From Lineus longissimus (taxonomy: Eukaryota > Nemertea > Pilidiophora > Heteronemertea > Lineidae): DNA of 64,000 nt. Below, piece after piece: positions 33,901 to 48,900 of this stretch. The notes under the pieces were generated by a model that had not been told where the DNA came from, ran no database searches, and saw only the letters and a program-made list of their open reading frames with translations. The DNA is taken from assembly GCF_910592395.1 (NCBI RefSeq), contig NC_088324.1:12984953-13048952 (forward strand), in the 5' to 3' direction. A program made the position numbers and the translations under genes. Within the stretch, counting starts at the first letter, position 1, and every line of letters begins with the position of its first letter.

Positions 33901-36900
33901 ATACTAAAACAATGTTGCTTGCAAACTTCAAGACTAGCATAGTCATCCATACATCATATGCAGTCAGCTCTCCAATTGACACAGAGTATTCATCTGTTGA
34001 GCAAAGTGCTACGGAACAAGAACGATTGCTTCAGTCCCTTAAACTACCATCTATCATTGATTGATCACTCAGTAAAGACAAGCATTGGCCAATCTTCAAG
34101 TAACGAAGGCAGAACCAAGAGACTGGCTAACAGTTAATCAACTGGCAAACATATCTTGAAGTGAACATCTCAATATCTTGCTGGACCGCGTGACATCTGA
34201 TTGACATTGGTTAACAGAGTGGGCGTTTGGTTGAGGGTGATTTAACTCAAAGTGCATTTTCTAGCAGGCGATTGCTGGGAAAATCTGGGATTGGTTCATG
34301 TCTTCTTATGTCAACCAAGGAGTTGAATTCGACAAAGTTTTGGAGGAAAAAGAATTTGCAAGGGGCAAGTGCATTATCTGCCGAAAGCGAGTGCCACGAA
34401 CAACTTCGCCAACCACTTCCAAACCTTTCTTCCATCAGATTATGGCTGCAAGTACTGACAAACTAGTTCACCAACATGTCATCTCGTGTCTTAAATAGAT
34501 GTTTCTAGTTCAGTCTCAAGTCAGAAATTCTTTGATGAGAAACAACTCGGAAATGAAGTAAGATTTGTAATCATAGTTCCTAATCAAAACCATGACCTGC
34601 CAAAAACAAGCACCGGAAAATGACTCTGCGGACAACTTCCCAGTCTTTTTGCCTTATTATGGCTTCAAGTACCGACAAACTAATTCACCAATATGTCATC
34701 TCACATCTAAAATAGATGGTTCTAGTTCGGCCTCGAGCCATAAGTCAGAAATTCTGTCAGATCGTGAAGGGTAAATTATCACTGTGCAGAGGCAATGATG
34801 AAGTGAAAATTGCTGGTAAATGATCTTGTTCGTTACATTTGCTTGGGGTGATCTGTAGCAAAGGTTTGGCCTGGACACTCTGACATGGTTCTCTTTCTCC
34901 CAACTACGACTGTGGCGGAACAGGCCTTGTGTCACTGTGTGAAAACTGCGACCACACCTGAATCATTTTGGGCAAATGCGCGGCACTGAAATAAATTTGA
35001 TTCTCTGGTTCTAACTGCTGTTACACATTTGCATTCTCAACTCTAATTGGCACAAACTGCTCGCTGCAGCAGTATCCACCTTTACTGAAAGCAAATTCCG
35101 AATTCTAGATTACAAATTCCGCTATCTCCGCCAAGAATTGAATCAGAGCACACAATTCCTCACTCGCTTAACGAAGTTACTTGACTTGATGCAAAACGCT
35201 GTCACACGAGTCACAGTTTTTGCATTGTGAACACTTAGCTAAATTGAATAGCCCTGCAGTCCTATAAAGCCAATTTCAAATGAGGTATGAGAATGAAATT
35301 GAATTTTAAACTTGCCGCACCATAATGGGATTTCGACAGAGAATAGATTGATTTTTATTGCATCTTGAAGATTTGATATCGCATGATGTTCTGTTGATGG
35401 AACGTGATTGTACGTGAAATATTCAACACGTGAATATGAAATTTGATATCATATGATATGACATGATATCGTGATATGATCTATTCATGAGAAGCAATAT
35501 TGCAATACAGGGGATGAAGATTGGTGTATGAGCTGATCACCAAGAGCCTCAACAAATGGCTGGCAACAGAATCAAGAATTAGGCTCCCAACATCTCTCCA
35601 AATGTATTTTACGCTGAACATCCGTATTGATGGGGCAGCCTGACATCAATAGCATCTCTCCCACATAAACAAAATCTTGCGGAAACCATCATTTTGAGAG
35701 TGAAGAACCACTGGGGAGCCCCAAGGTGCTGTTCCGTCATTCATCATGGAGTCCAAAGTGGCCATTTTACTATCTCCTCAAGTGACTGACTGCTCATCAA
35801 TAAACAGTATCTACCAGCCAAACAGGACAGTCTTTCCCATACCTAAACTTGTGGAAGCCATCGTCAAGTGCAAGAGAAATCACCACTAGGTCTCACAGGT
35901 GCTCTTCAGTCATTCATCACAGAATCCAAACTAGCCATTTTACTATCTCTACCAAATTTATCTACCTCAGAATATCACGGAAACTGATTGGTTATCTACC
36001 TACCAAACGGCTCCCTTCCGCTTACCTTAACTATCAAAGCTGCGGGCCGTCCGGTGGAGGAGAAATCTCTCGGAGGTCTCAAGGGTGACTTTGGCCGATT
36101 CATTACAGACCACCTCAGACTGGTGAACAGCACAGCTCTTCAAATGGCCAATCTCTGCACCAATGTATGTCAGCAGGGAACCCTTCAAGCCTTTGTTTTA
36201 AACTTTTTTTTAAATTTAGGGGTGATACTGAACTGGTGGAGTTGGTTGTCTCATCTAACACTGGGAGAATAGAGCAAAAGGTAACCCAGACTCAAACACT
36301 TGACGACCTGTAGTCATAGTGGTGATCAAGGAGTGAAAATCAGGTGGACGGACTATACTCAGCCTCCTTCTGTAGACGACTGGCCTTTAACAGCAATTTT
36401 GACAGGGTCCCCATTTCCAAAGCCACTGTCCACTCCTGAAGGTTCCATAAAGTCTTTCCTGGCCTCAGAAAAAGCAGATTGATCCGAAGTCCAGTTAACC
36501 AAACCAATCTTCCACTGACATCCCTAGCAGAGCCTTAACCACTGGAAACAATCACTGCAAGGTCTCAAGGGTGGAGAACACTCCTACATCAAATAACACT
36601 TTTTCTCCGATAGATTACAACTTCTACCGCACCAGCCTGCCATCTCTGGGGACAAGGTTGTCAATTTATCACTGATAACGTTTGTGCTGTGTGGTACTGG
36701 CTAAGGTGTATTCGTGGACAATTGGATTTAGTTCTTTGTTGAACATGGTCCAACCGTGAGGAACAGATTGATATACAATGCATGACTCACAACACTTCTT
36801 CGACATCCTAGTTAGACTCCGGCCGAGTCCACAATCCCCCAATTTTTTTCGTGCTTTCTTGAATCACTTTCTTGATTCTTGATTTTGTTGTTAGGTTTAT

Positions 36901-39900
36901 CAAGTTCATTTTCAAGCAGAGCCAGTCTTTCCATCTCAAAACCAATAAAAATGTTGCCATTTATGAAATGCACAAATAGGTGTAATTATTGTAGTCGTAC
37001 GAGTAATGATAGTATTCGTACCTCATCCAAGGGTTAACACATATCCCTTTTTGAATTTCGTTGCCTCAGATACCCGTCTACCTTAGACAATAAACACTTC
37101 CAGCAACCAACACGGCCTAATGATGTCTGAAGTCATCATTGGACACTACGCACTGATTGATGACAAAAACACTCACAGCGATATTAGCGTTTTTGCAACA
37201 AAGTAGGTATTAGCCGCGTTGTGGCTACTACGAATGTGGTCTGAATAACTGAGGCCACTCACTCATTCAAGCTGAAGAAGTGCTCCCAGTTCTGTCATCT
37301 ACAGACTGTTCTGATCTTGTTTTGGTGTTACAGAGACTGCGAGAGCAATATGTTGGTTTGGTGGTGTAAGAACTGACTTGATAGTGGCTTATACTATAGT
37401 CTGGCGGTTGATTTTACCTCTGTGAACAAAATAACTAAAGTCTTTCATTTAACCTGAAGAAATGTCAGTGATTCAGCCAGAGATAGCAGAGATAGTTGCT
37501 ATCATTCCATGTTCAGTCGCAAAATCCGCTGGATTGTTGTTTTTCGTATGGACTGAATATCTGAGGTCAATTCTTCATTCAACCTGGAGAAATGCTCTGC
37601 TGTCATTCGCAGACATCCTTTTGGTAACAGAAGTTAACATTGGTTTGGTGGTGTGAACGTTGGCTGGATAGCGACTTTGACATATGGACGTGGACTGAAT
37701 AACTGAGGCCACTCATTCATTCAGCCAGAAGAAAGTCTAATGGTTCTGTCATCGGCAGACTTGTTTTGTAGTGTAGTGTGACAGAAATTGCTATAGATTG
37801 AGAGAGAGTCACTTTGAAGAGATTCAGAGAGAGTCACACTGATGCCATGAACTATTGTTTGTTTAGTATCATCAGAAGTGTAGAGGCACTGGATGAAACA
37901 CAGGCCCTCTTTCTTCAAGTGTATCGAGCAAACCCGCAGTCCTCTCTTAGTAATACTGCTAGTTTTTATGTCTGTGGCGATCAGCCGCAAGTCACCCCGC
38001 AGGGGCACATTCACACCCTTGCTTCAGGCAGTCTCCCTTTCTTGTCATCTGTGAATTGTCCGTGTGCTTTCATCTGTCTCCCCACGCCCAATGACTCCTC
38101 TGCTAATGGCATCTGCGATGTCGGCAACCACAGGTTCCAAATCGCCATGGATTCCAAATTCAGCAATTCTACAATCAGCCCCTGAAACATCCTCATTGCC
38201 ACTTGCTCAGACAACGCCCGAGGAGTCTGTGTCATGAACCTTGTGCATAACTTGTGTATAACCTTTTGCATAACCTCTGAGTATAACTCAGAGAGTAATG
38301 AACTGCAAAGAAAAAGAGAAAATGAAAATCATTTCCGCCAGTCCTTCAAAGAACAAGTTGAGATTTTTTCAGCTGAGAGAATAGCAATCTCAGTAACAAC
38401 TTTCTTCATCGAAAATCAATTTTTTGCCGGCAATATTGGAAAGTTTAATCAGATGATGAAAGAGATAGCGAAACATGATCAATTTGGATTCTCATCATTC
38501 TGATGGAAAGTTTGATGAGATACCGTATGATTTTAATGCCTCAAGTCACCAATCAAGGTTTGTCCGAGTCAATGACAACTACTGAAAACGGTCAAAAATT
38601 GGCCAACTGACCAATTCAGGTTGTTTAATGTTGCAGGTCAGCTGCTAGTGATCAAACCTTTGGTCAGTTGACTAACTTGCTAGTCTTGGTAAACTTACCT
38701 TAAAGATTGGTCACTTCATGAAGTTCAAGAAGACTTGGATTTGAGCCCACGCTTATGGACTTGTGAGTTTGATACCCTTACTGTACCATACACCACCTAC
38801 CTCCGGCAAAAGACCACTAAAACATTTTCTGACAGAAAAGGGTTGATTGTTGTATCAAGTTTCACAAGGTAGCAAGGATTTACATTTTTTATTTTGTATG
38901 AATGAGACATATGAGTAAATCATACCATAAACATATACATGATTATGACTCACGAAATCAGCTTTAACAAAATAACCATATGAAAATCTCATCACGGCAT
39001 TGCATGATTGCCATCTTGCCGTCGCTGGGAAAATCCCGTCGACGCCAACGTATCGCTAAGACTGAATGCTCAGGAGACACAGAGAATGCAATGGATCTGC
39101 GGTGCTCCTCGATTATTCATTACACAATTATGCGTAGACCGGTGTAGCAGTGTTGCAAAGATTGTCTGTTGTCATTTATTCGCACGTTTTTATGGAAGAT
39201 TTGTAGTGCCATCATTTACCTTTATTAGTAATAGCAGCAATCACAAAGATAGTGTATTTATCTGTATCAACTCTTTTAACAGTTGTGACTTGGGGTTAAT
39301 CTCTTTATTTTCGTGGCCCTAAATATTTGCGTAAACATGTTTTTTTGTCAAAATTCATCCACTCCTGTATGGACTTCTGCTTATTTCCAAACAGAAGAAA
39401 TCATGGACCACACCATGTCTGAGGCAAACTCAATCCCGGTGACACGTCAGAGTTAATTTGTTCATCTGGCGCTGTGACCCGCATCCCTTTGGGGGCATCA
39501 TCCACCTCACGTCTCAACGGCAATCACGACTTGATTGACTTCTGATTTCTAAAGACGTTGGCTAATTCTCCCCTTAATCCCCCGAGGGCGTTGATTTTCA
39601 TATCAACGTGATGGCAAGGGCAATATCTTAGACAACTGATAGAGTTTTGATTTGAGGGGAGAAGACCCGGTCTTAGAATAACATCAGTGTCACTGGTAGA
39701 CATCTTTCGTAGCCATACCCTGGAGTCCAGCCAGGTCAGGAATCTCTTCAAATCGGATGATGAACCAATCATTTTCACACATTGTGACAGGGACCATCTT
39801 ATACTCAAAAGTCCCATGCCCAAATAAAACAAATGTGCAATTAAAAAACGAAACATCACTTCCTTCAGACAACAAAAATGTAACACTAACTTTGAAGAGC

Positions 39901-42900
39901 GTCACTTCAAAAAAACAATCTTGATCAGAACATCAGTGTTTAAAGGCAGATGAGACAGGAACAAAGCAATAAATGATACACGATTCGTTAGAGAGTGATC
40001 TACTTGACGAGTTTTTCTTAATTGGTGCCTAATCGAGCAAAGGTGGATCAAAGGCGTTCTAGAACTTTTTTCATCATTCTTTGTCACTTTGCAGAACACT
40101 TCTTCGTATACACTGGAACCCCAGTAACACGACCACTCATGGGACCGAGGTTGAATGGTTGCATTACCGGCGTGGTCGCGTTAGTGAAGTTGTTAGGGCT
40201 GATGATGTTTCCTCATTTTGAGCAGAAAAACATTAATAAAGCTCGCACCACTGTGTTGCATCATAAACTGATCATGTGCCAATTACAAGATAAACATATT
40301 GCTTTGCCTTGATGCAACTTATTTTCGCATGCGATCACCTACAATACCATCGGAGCAATTTGGCCACTTGGAGACCACGCACATGTTGCCTTTGTTGTCT
40401 AAAATTAGTTGTCAGGTATAATCACGAAGCAGAGGACAAACAGTAATTTTTGTCGTCATCAATTTGCGTTGATCTTTCGTTGCCATAGTTACCATGAAGT
40501 CAACAGGCCACTAGTATCCCAGAAGACACCTTGGAGAAGACCTGAGGGTCATGAGCACATGTGACTCACATCAGGTGGGACAAGTATTGCCCCAGGGGAT
40601 CAGTGGCGATATGCATGGGTTTCTTTGAATTGAGTATTCTTCAGTATTGTGCATTGCAGTGTATGCAAGGGACCAGAAAAAACATCACTTCGCCATAGCT
40701 ATACTCCAGCATCACCATCTGTGTATGCAACAAAACCATTTGACTGTGTGTTGCTACAGTCAGTGTGCCGAGGTTTGGCCAGTCCAGGCTCCATAAAATC
40801 ATCATCTTGAACGTAAAAACACATAAAAAAAGACATGAAAAATGATATCATCTTGTTCTCTGGTGTGGGTCTATTTCCTGTAGGTATGTAAGGCGGACTC
40901 GCATAGAAGTTTTGCTGTTTTCACAAAGGGGATTACCAGTCTTGACCTATGGCATATTCAGAAAGAGATGTCAAGATATAAGGGTTATAAGTATGTTTTT
41001 TTTCCCGTTTGTGGAGGTCGGATATTGCTGTGCCTACAGATTCCTCGCTTACAACAAACTATGGCTTAAAAAGGTCCAAATCTACATCCTACTATCAAGT
41101 TCCCCCTATAAGATAAAACAGACAATGCAATGAATCCCCAGGAAATGGCATAATGAATATCATCACTTTTTTTATTATTCCTACTCCTTTGCAGCATGCC
41201 ATCCATCTGGAAAAATGAGACAAAATCCTCTGAATCACTCACGAGAGAAACTTGAGGAACCAAGGGGCTGATATTACATTCAAAACAACAGGAAAGCGAA
41301 AATAGTCTATAACCAAACACGCAATACACAGGAAATGGCTAAATGACCTTTTTGCTATTTCTACCATACCTATTCCTGCATAACACGCCATCTGTCTCGA
41401 AGATGTCCCCAGAATCCCTGATCCCCTTAAGAGTAACATAAGAATGCATTAACTCGGAGTCTTTAGCTCCCAAAACAAGAGGAAAACAAAATGAAAGCGA
41501 TGCAAGACCATAACACACATACAGGAAATGACTTGACTTATTGGAAAACGGATTACTGCATCCTCACCAATTCGTTTTGCTTTGTTTCGACCACTGATGT
41601 CTTTGCTGAGTGATGTGATATGGTTGATACCGTGGTTCAGAAACGCTAATTACTTTTGCATATAAAAGGAAGTCGACTGATTGTATCGTGGTATGATGTT
41701 CCCAGCCTAGTGTTTGTTTTGTTGTGTCCGTGCTTATTCAGAGGAGAGTGCTTTATTGTTTATCGGAAAAAGACTTTCATTTGTAATTTCTGTTGCCTTT
41801 CATGTTTTTATCACCATCTTTGTGCAATCCCAGACGACTCTCATGTTATATTTGGTAGCATGAACAATAGACAAATCTCGCTTGGCTTCATGGCGTAGTG
41901 GTCATACGAATCCGCTAGTAGGCGCAGTGAGTCACATACCTTTTCAGTGCTCATACAGAGGACGATTTTACACCCAAAAAATAACAAAATAGATGAAACA
42001 ATGACCATGAACGCAATCACCTCTCGCGATATCCATTCAATCGTTGCTCTTTGTCTTAATAGTTTATTTGGGTACTTATCCAAACCTGGAGAACATCTCC
42101 CAGAAAGTTGGCAACATTTTTGAATACTTACTATTGTGGTACACCCTGTATACTAACTACGAAGTGTACAAAATTGAATGACTCCATCTCAAATATGAGA
42201 ACCAATCAAATTTCACCCAAGACTGACACTTGTTTATTTGAATTAATGAAATCCATGTCATATCGTGACAGCGTACAAGCAAGATGACATTCGATGCCAA
42301 CAAAGTGCACTGAAATATTGAACATCTGATTGTGATGTCAAGCTAAACCAAAACCTCAATTAATTCAATGTTCAATTTTCCACTGAAATTCACCCAACAT
42401 GGTAGAAAGCAACTACTAAATATGTTACAAGTTGATTTCTGCATCAGTTTCTAATGAACTGAAGCAAAAGTGATGCTGAGTTTCCTTATCAATTTCCATA
42501 GGATACATTAAAATTCTCGATGCATAAAATTTGATTAAGGCAAAATATATTGGGTAAGTATTAATAGCTACCAGTACACACTGGTGCACATAGAGGCTTC
42601 TATTGCATCACATCACCTCAAGAAAAAGACATGAATAATTTCCTCACCTGGTCAGAGAGAGATAGGATGTGCATATTTTTGGTCACGTTTAAATGAAGGA
42701 CATGGAACTTGTTCACATTACATAAATCGTAGGCAATCCCGGCAAATGATGTACTGGCAGTCTTTGGAACACGATTATAGATGATGATTTGGTCATCCGT
42801 TTTTCCTCGGCTGCCCGTTGTTTCTTGGTAATCCTCCTGGAACGATAAAAGTTTTAAAAGTTGCTGAATTAAATCAACTTTTGTCTGAAGTTGGAGCCAC

Positions 42901-45900
42901 TTGACAGCAACTGTTGTGGTGCACGCCAAGCAACTGCCAGAGTTATTGCTCAACAAAACACAATGCATAAGAAAAATCGCCTCCTTCACCCATCTCGTAA
43001 ATGTGTTGGCTCGTGTTGGCTCTTTCTCTACCACTCTACCAATTCCTTTGTTCCCAATCGATACGGGTCAAACCCCACCAGCAAGTTAGCTGGTCCAAGC
43101 AAATTACAGGGTAACCATCTTTTTTTGCAGCGAAAGGGTACTCAAAGCAAATACCCGTCTAACAAATGTACTTTAGATGTAGCCCACTAATGGATGTAGA
43201 TTTAATTCAATGATTGGACACAAAATATTCAAACAAGTTGCAATGATGGATGAGGAGTGGGGTTCCATGGGTCTTGGAATAGATTATACCACATTATGAC
43301 AGTTCGTCTGGATTAGCAAATGAATTTATTCATGTCTGTGAGTAATAGCCGGGCGGTGACTTGTTGCAATGGACTGCTCACTTGTTGCTTGAAATGTTTC
43401 ATTTTCAATTCATTCCACCAAGCAGTAACATAACCAATACGACCAAATTTACAAACCCATTCCGAGGAGTTCAGGGTTTAATGTTCCCTTCTCCAACCCT
43501 GCCCACAAACCCCTAAGGCATTCCCCAGGGGTATGATACCATTCAGTCAAGTCCCTGGCTAATACATGAAGTGGACATCCGCCCCAACAAAACATCCACA
43601 AATTTAAGACCTATGAACCTATTCAAGCACTTTTTACAATGAACACACTGGTGAAAGCAGAACTCAGAGAGCAGTAATTTCAAACTGAGCGAAATCTCAA
43701 AAGCGACGAAAGTCAATTCGCGAACTCAGCAGAACATCAACGATTTCAACACACCTCATAATAACCCATATCAATTTCATCCAAATCAAGTTCACCAAAA
43801 TCCTAACGTATCACTGAAGAAATCCAACCTTACCTAAGGAATGTAATTCATGTACATTCACCCTGGGAATTCATTTCAGCTTCTGTTGTTGAACTTAATC
43901 TAGCTGTTCAGATATGTTCTATTCAATTACAGTTATCAGATTTGTAATTTCAAGTTGTGTAGTATGATATCATCAAGTGTACAAGGATATTGGAGACATT
44001 AACCCAGCTTCACCAAGCATACCGATATTCATAATGTTTATTTGCAGACTACATTGTTGACCTTTTGCTTCACACAATGAAAACTACATGGACTGTGAGA
44101 GATCTGCCAAGAGTCAAACCAGGGGCCACATGGCCGGCTGTCAAAGACCCGGAACACTACTCCACAGTGACTCGCCCGATTTTTGAAATATCACAACCTA
44201 CATTCATGCCAAGAACCATATACGAGACTGGCTGATCCTTCAATGCCGTTATCCGTACCACCCAATATCACTGATGAGCAGCCAAATCCCTAAGAATCTG
44301 CAGATGATTTTTAGCCGCATCTTTTATCCGGATAATGAATTAGGGCCCAGACTTCTAACAGCTCCATGGCAATCAATCTCATCCCAATGACACCGACCAT
44401 ACTCGAAGATGATCACCAACCTCTTCCCAAGGGTGCTTATAATGCCCTGCCAAACAATACATCGGATGTGAATTGTGTACCCTTGGATGAGATTGGATGA
44501 TCACGTCTTCTGAAACCCTTGTCGGCCATTCAATGCGGATTCTATTGATTCTGAGCGGGTTGCGTTTCTTATTATAGCGTCGTAGATATCAGCGATAGTA
44601 TTCGAATAAGAAACCAAGATTGATGAGTAGGGGTAGCATGGGTCTTGTGGAGATTACGCTTCATTCGAAGATGAGATGAGTTTTTGTTCACCTCCACTGG
44701 GAGTTTCGTTGTGGTGTTTTTCCGTCAATGCAATTGCGATTGGCCATTATAACGTGGCATCAGGGTGAGGTTAACTCATCCCACTTGGACCATCATAAGA
44801 AAGTTGGGGGACATGACGATGCACAGTTCCACTAAGCGAAATAGCCATCTCTAAATAAATGACATCAGATTTGACACCGTGATACGATATCAGGACAGTG
44901 GTGCCAGTTTCCCAGAACAAGACAGATCAGGATAAACGCACAATTGAATTCAAGATTGGATATTCCTTCAATGGTTTTCTTACCAAAACCGGTGACCTCA
45001 ACATCTCAATCAAAACATCAACCAACGGCTCAGTTTTTTGTGACGATATGGTGATGTTGTCCTTGCAGACCTTGACCAACAACTCGCAAGTCCTGTGTAA
45101 AAACAACATGATTCTGCAATTCTAAAATCAATTGTTTCCAGCAAAATAAACCTTTAAAAAAATTGCCAGTCAGATTTGCAACTGAATAACCAACTTTGCG
45201 GAAAGATATCATGTGTCTGGTTACACCGACAAGAGAATGTTCTGATGTTCTTTTTTCAATCAGAAGTTACTAGAACATGGGAAGATTGCTCTTGTGTCGG
45301 GTGAATGGTTTTGTCTTCGCTTTCTGGAGGTTTTGATAGGATTTGGTAGAGTAGGAATGCTTTGTAAAGGTTAGATTTGAGCAGTGTCTAGACTGGATTT
45401 AACCCACTGCGCCTGAGGGTGTGTGTGAGGATGGCTAACATGATGCTGAGAACCTGGTTGTCTTCCCGATTGATGGCAAAATGGACACCAAATGCAATCA
45501 CTTGCACTTTGGCACGACCGTCAACATTATCCAATACAACCAACACCATACTGCTGCCTGAGTTGGCAGAAGTGAAAACAACATGGGCTGCCTCCTCTTC
45601 AAAGCTTTTTACTTTCTGCTCATGTCTGATATAATCATAAATTTCATTGGTTCCAATAAGGTTGGAGAGAGAGCTAAAAACGAAACACCATAAAGGTCAG
45701 ATCTGATCCTTTTGGATTGATTCATATATTATAGCATTTTTTGTTTCAGCTGGCGACAAGTTGGAAATATCAAGACATCAGAGTAAGAAAACCTGCAATC
45801 TGTTTGGCAAAACTCAAGAGGATGATGTTGGAAGACATCCAGTATCATCCACTGCAATGACCCACCAGTCCTTTACACATCCATGGCATAACACACGGTC

Positions 45901-48900
45901 AAATAGTAGATAATAAAGAATAATCTCGAATGGATTCCGTTTCGACCTTGGCTTATTTTGTCCAGCTTCCTGTGACTTACGAGAGCGCGCCTAATCATTA
46001 GAAACACCCGACGATGTGAGAAAGCACGTTTCACTCAAACAAACGAGTCACTTGTGATACCAGGCATGTTCATGTTCATGTCCTTTTGTGGCACTTCAGA
46101 GCAGCTAAAGTCATCGAGAAACCACCTCAAGATCACCGAACAGGATTTATGGTAGTTGTTCTGATATTGCAAATAAGATTTAATATTGACGATCTGTTGT
46201 TCGTCACCATCAAAACTTGCTGACCAATGTCAACAACAAAGCAGCACGTGACATATTGCCCAAGTCATGACTCAAGGTCATTCTAATTTTTTCTCTCCTG
46301 CTTTTTTCCCTTAGATCAGCTTTTTTTCTTCTAAGAATCTCAATATCTTCATCCTGAAACAAGAGCTAAATCCGACACTTGATTTGCTGGAAACAGCTAG
46401 TCACATCGTCTCGAATGCAATGGCAGCCATGACCTTACTGGCTGTAGCATGTGAAATGGAGTTAGTGAAGGATTTTCCAAAATTCTGTTGGCCACAAAAT
46501 CAGAACTCTGGCATGCAGCTAAAACAGCTCTAACTTTTGTTGTGCACGTGAAAATAACATGTGTGAAATATTAATCAGGGTTGAAAACACTCAAGAGTTT
46601 TCAGTTATTTCAAGTAACGCTTCTCTACATGTAACATACACAAGAACACTACAAATGGCTTGAAATGGACCAAAGACATCGTTAATGACTATCGGATTGA
46701 TTTCCCAATTACAGAGAAAGTCCATTCTTGCAAATTCGCACCCTACAACCTGTAAATCTGTACCGATATTCATGTAATGTGCTATCGGTCGCACTTTTGT
46801 CACCATCAGCCCCAATTAGATGGTGCACCATTAGCAATAAAGGAACATGATTGGTGCTTTCAGAGCAACACAGTCTTGCTAGATTTGTTAACATGTTTGC
46901 ACCAAAATACTATTAATGAGTAATTACTGGTCAATCTATCCATGTTATCGCTGTATCTAGAGTTGTGTTCGCTAATCCCCGGGGGACGCAATCAGAGCTG
47001 TTGCTGGCGATATCATTACGGTGTCTGATCAAATGCATTGGTGTGGGAAAGCTGATCTGCGTTTACCGCTAGAGATATGATGATGAGGTGCGCTGAAGTC
47101 CCTTTAGGATGCTATCAGTGTGGTTACTTAATGCTAGATGTGGTTGAGCTGACACCCCTATTTGCTTTTTTATATCTTTTTTATCAGTCTCACGTAGCGC
47201 TCCTTGAACTATAGGTATTGATATGTTCTTCTGCTTGGTTCGGGCTATTCAGAAACAGAGTAAGACAAAAAGATTTAATCAACACTCAGGCTGTACCCAT
47301 ACTCTGGTTACGTCTCAAGATATTATGTGTGTCCTGGCCCCTCTCAAAAACTGCCTTCCGAGCGATTAGTATGTATAGATTATGCTCGAGTGGCATGACT
47401 TTCATCTGCGTCCCCTGGGTGTCGTATCTACATTAGGAAATCATGAATATTTCCTTTGAAGTGGGTCTTGTCTTACTGAGGGAATATACAGCTATTAGAT
47501 AGAGCTTCTTACACAGACGTCCTAAGGGGGAGAAGTGATAATGTCAGCTGGTCGCTTGGATTTTATGGAGAGGGTAAAGTTGTGGACACTGTTGGTACCA
47601 GTCACAGTGGTTGTGAAGAAAGTGGGGGTATGAGCGGCAGAGGCTGGGGAAAATCATGCGACCATGTGGTGGTCTTTGATCCGCAATTGATAGGCTTGAG
47701 CCATAATATATGGTTTCCTTGTCACCAGCCCCAAGAGCATTGGTTGGATTTCCTGTAGAATATGCTTCTTGACAGATTCGTTGTCTCAGACTTCAGCTAA
47801 CAAAGACATGCAGGGCCCCTCACCACATCGCTTCAGCATGGGTCAGCAACATCTCATGCTATCAACACCCCCATAGATCAATGAAATGAGGCAGTTACCA
47901 TTTACCGGGGGTACCAACCACATTAATATGACCATACATCATTTCTCCTAAATCGCATTTCGTCTGGAATAGCATCAACAGAAGGATGGTTTCTTTAGTG
48001 GTGTTAGTTTCAAACTAGAAAGAAAAGCTTTACCACAAGCTTTGCCATCCATTATCTTCCAAAGCCAACGTCTTTCTATGATGTTTTCGAACGAAGTGTT
48101 CCCCTGAAATAGAGTCCGCCAAGGATTACATCATGGACTTATTCCTGAAGCAGCTTAACTGTGAACCAAATTAGCTTTGTTGTGGTTGTGGACCAGCATC
48201 ATTGTCACCTCCGAGAAGAAACCCAAGAAGACTGAAACCCTTTTTCATGACACCGACAGCTTCTCGCTTCTAAGTATCGACTGAAATATGTCATACGTGC
48301 ATGACAGCACATAAAATCCAAAGATGTCAGCATGATGAATGAAATCATTTGTAAAAACATTACAACTGATGGAATTGACCTCAAGTTCACCATCAGTTGT
48401 CAATTTCAATTCAGTTTCCATTGATTTCTACCATCTAGGATCAGAAAACGAGATTGAATCCGATTAGGCTGTGGATAGAACGGTTGTTTTTGGATTAATA
48501 AATGATAAGAGCAACAAGTGCTTTAACCCGTTATTTATTTTCATCGATAAAAATATTGGGGAAGTCGAATACATGGTATGGTGGGGTCTACTACTGATTG
48601 GATGAATCATGATACAACAGAGCCGCATCTTTCAAAGTTTTCATTCGGTGATGGAATGAACTCCATGAAAATGGGAAGAAAATCTACTGAAATGTGTAAA
48701 AATGTTGCAGAATACACTATGAGAATCATTGTTGTGTAGTCAAGATTACATTGCACATAGTACATAGTAAGTATATACTAGTTACATTGGATAAGACATT
48801 GAGCACAAAACACAATGAAGAGAATTTGATACCATCTACGAAAGCAAGGAGATCAAGTTGAATGAGAACAGGACAATTGATGCTGTGATGGATATGTAAC

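Larger units (their letters stand above)
27567..42647 (-). other. HS2ST1 15-kb intron
   Basis: AT-rich, with no recognised gene or RNA. It carries several old local duplications, listed separately (34.4-34.7, 35.7-36.6, 37.2-37.8 and 41.1-41.55 kb). At 35440-35485 there is a GATATCATATGATATGACAT palindromic low-complexity patch. Other open frames are short and unsupported. Confidence 0.5.

Noticed and set aside
35988-36272. 94-residue plus-strand frame containing LTIKAAGRPVEEKSLGGL
   Set aside because: It lies in a degenerate repeat inside an HS2ST1 intron, has no splice sites, and no family is recognised.
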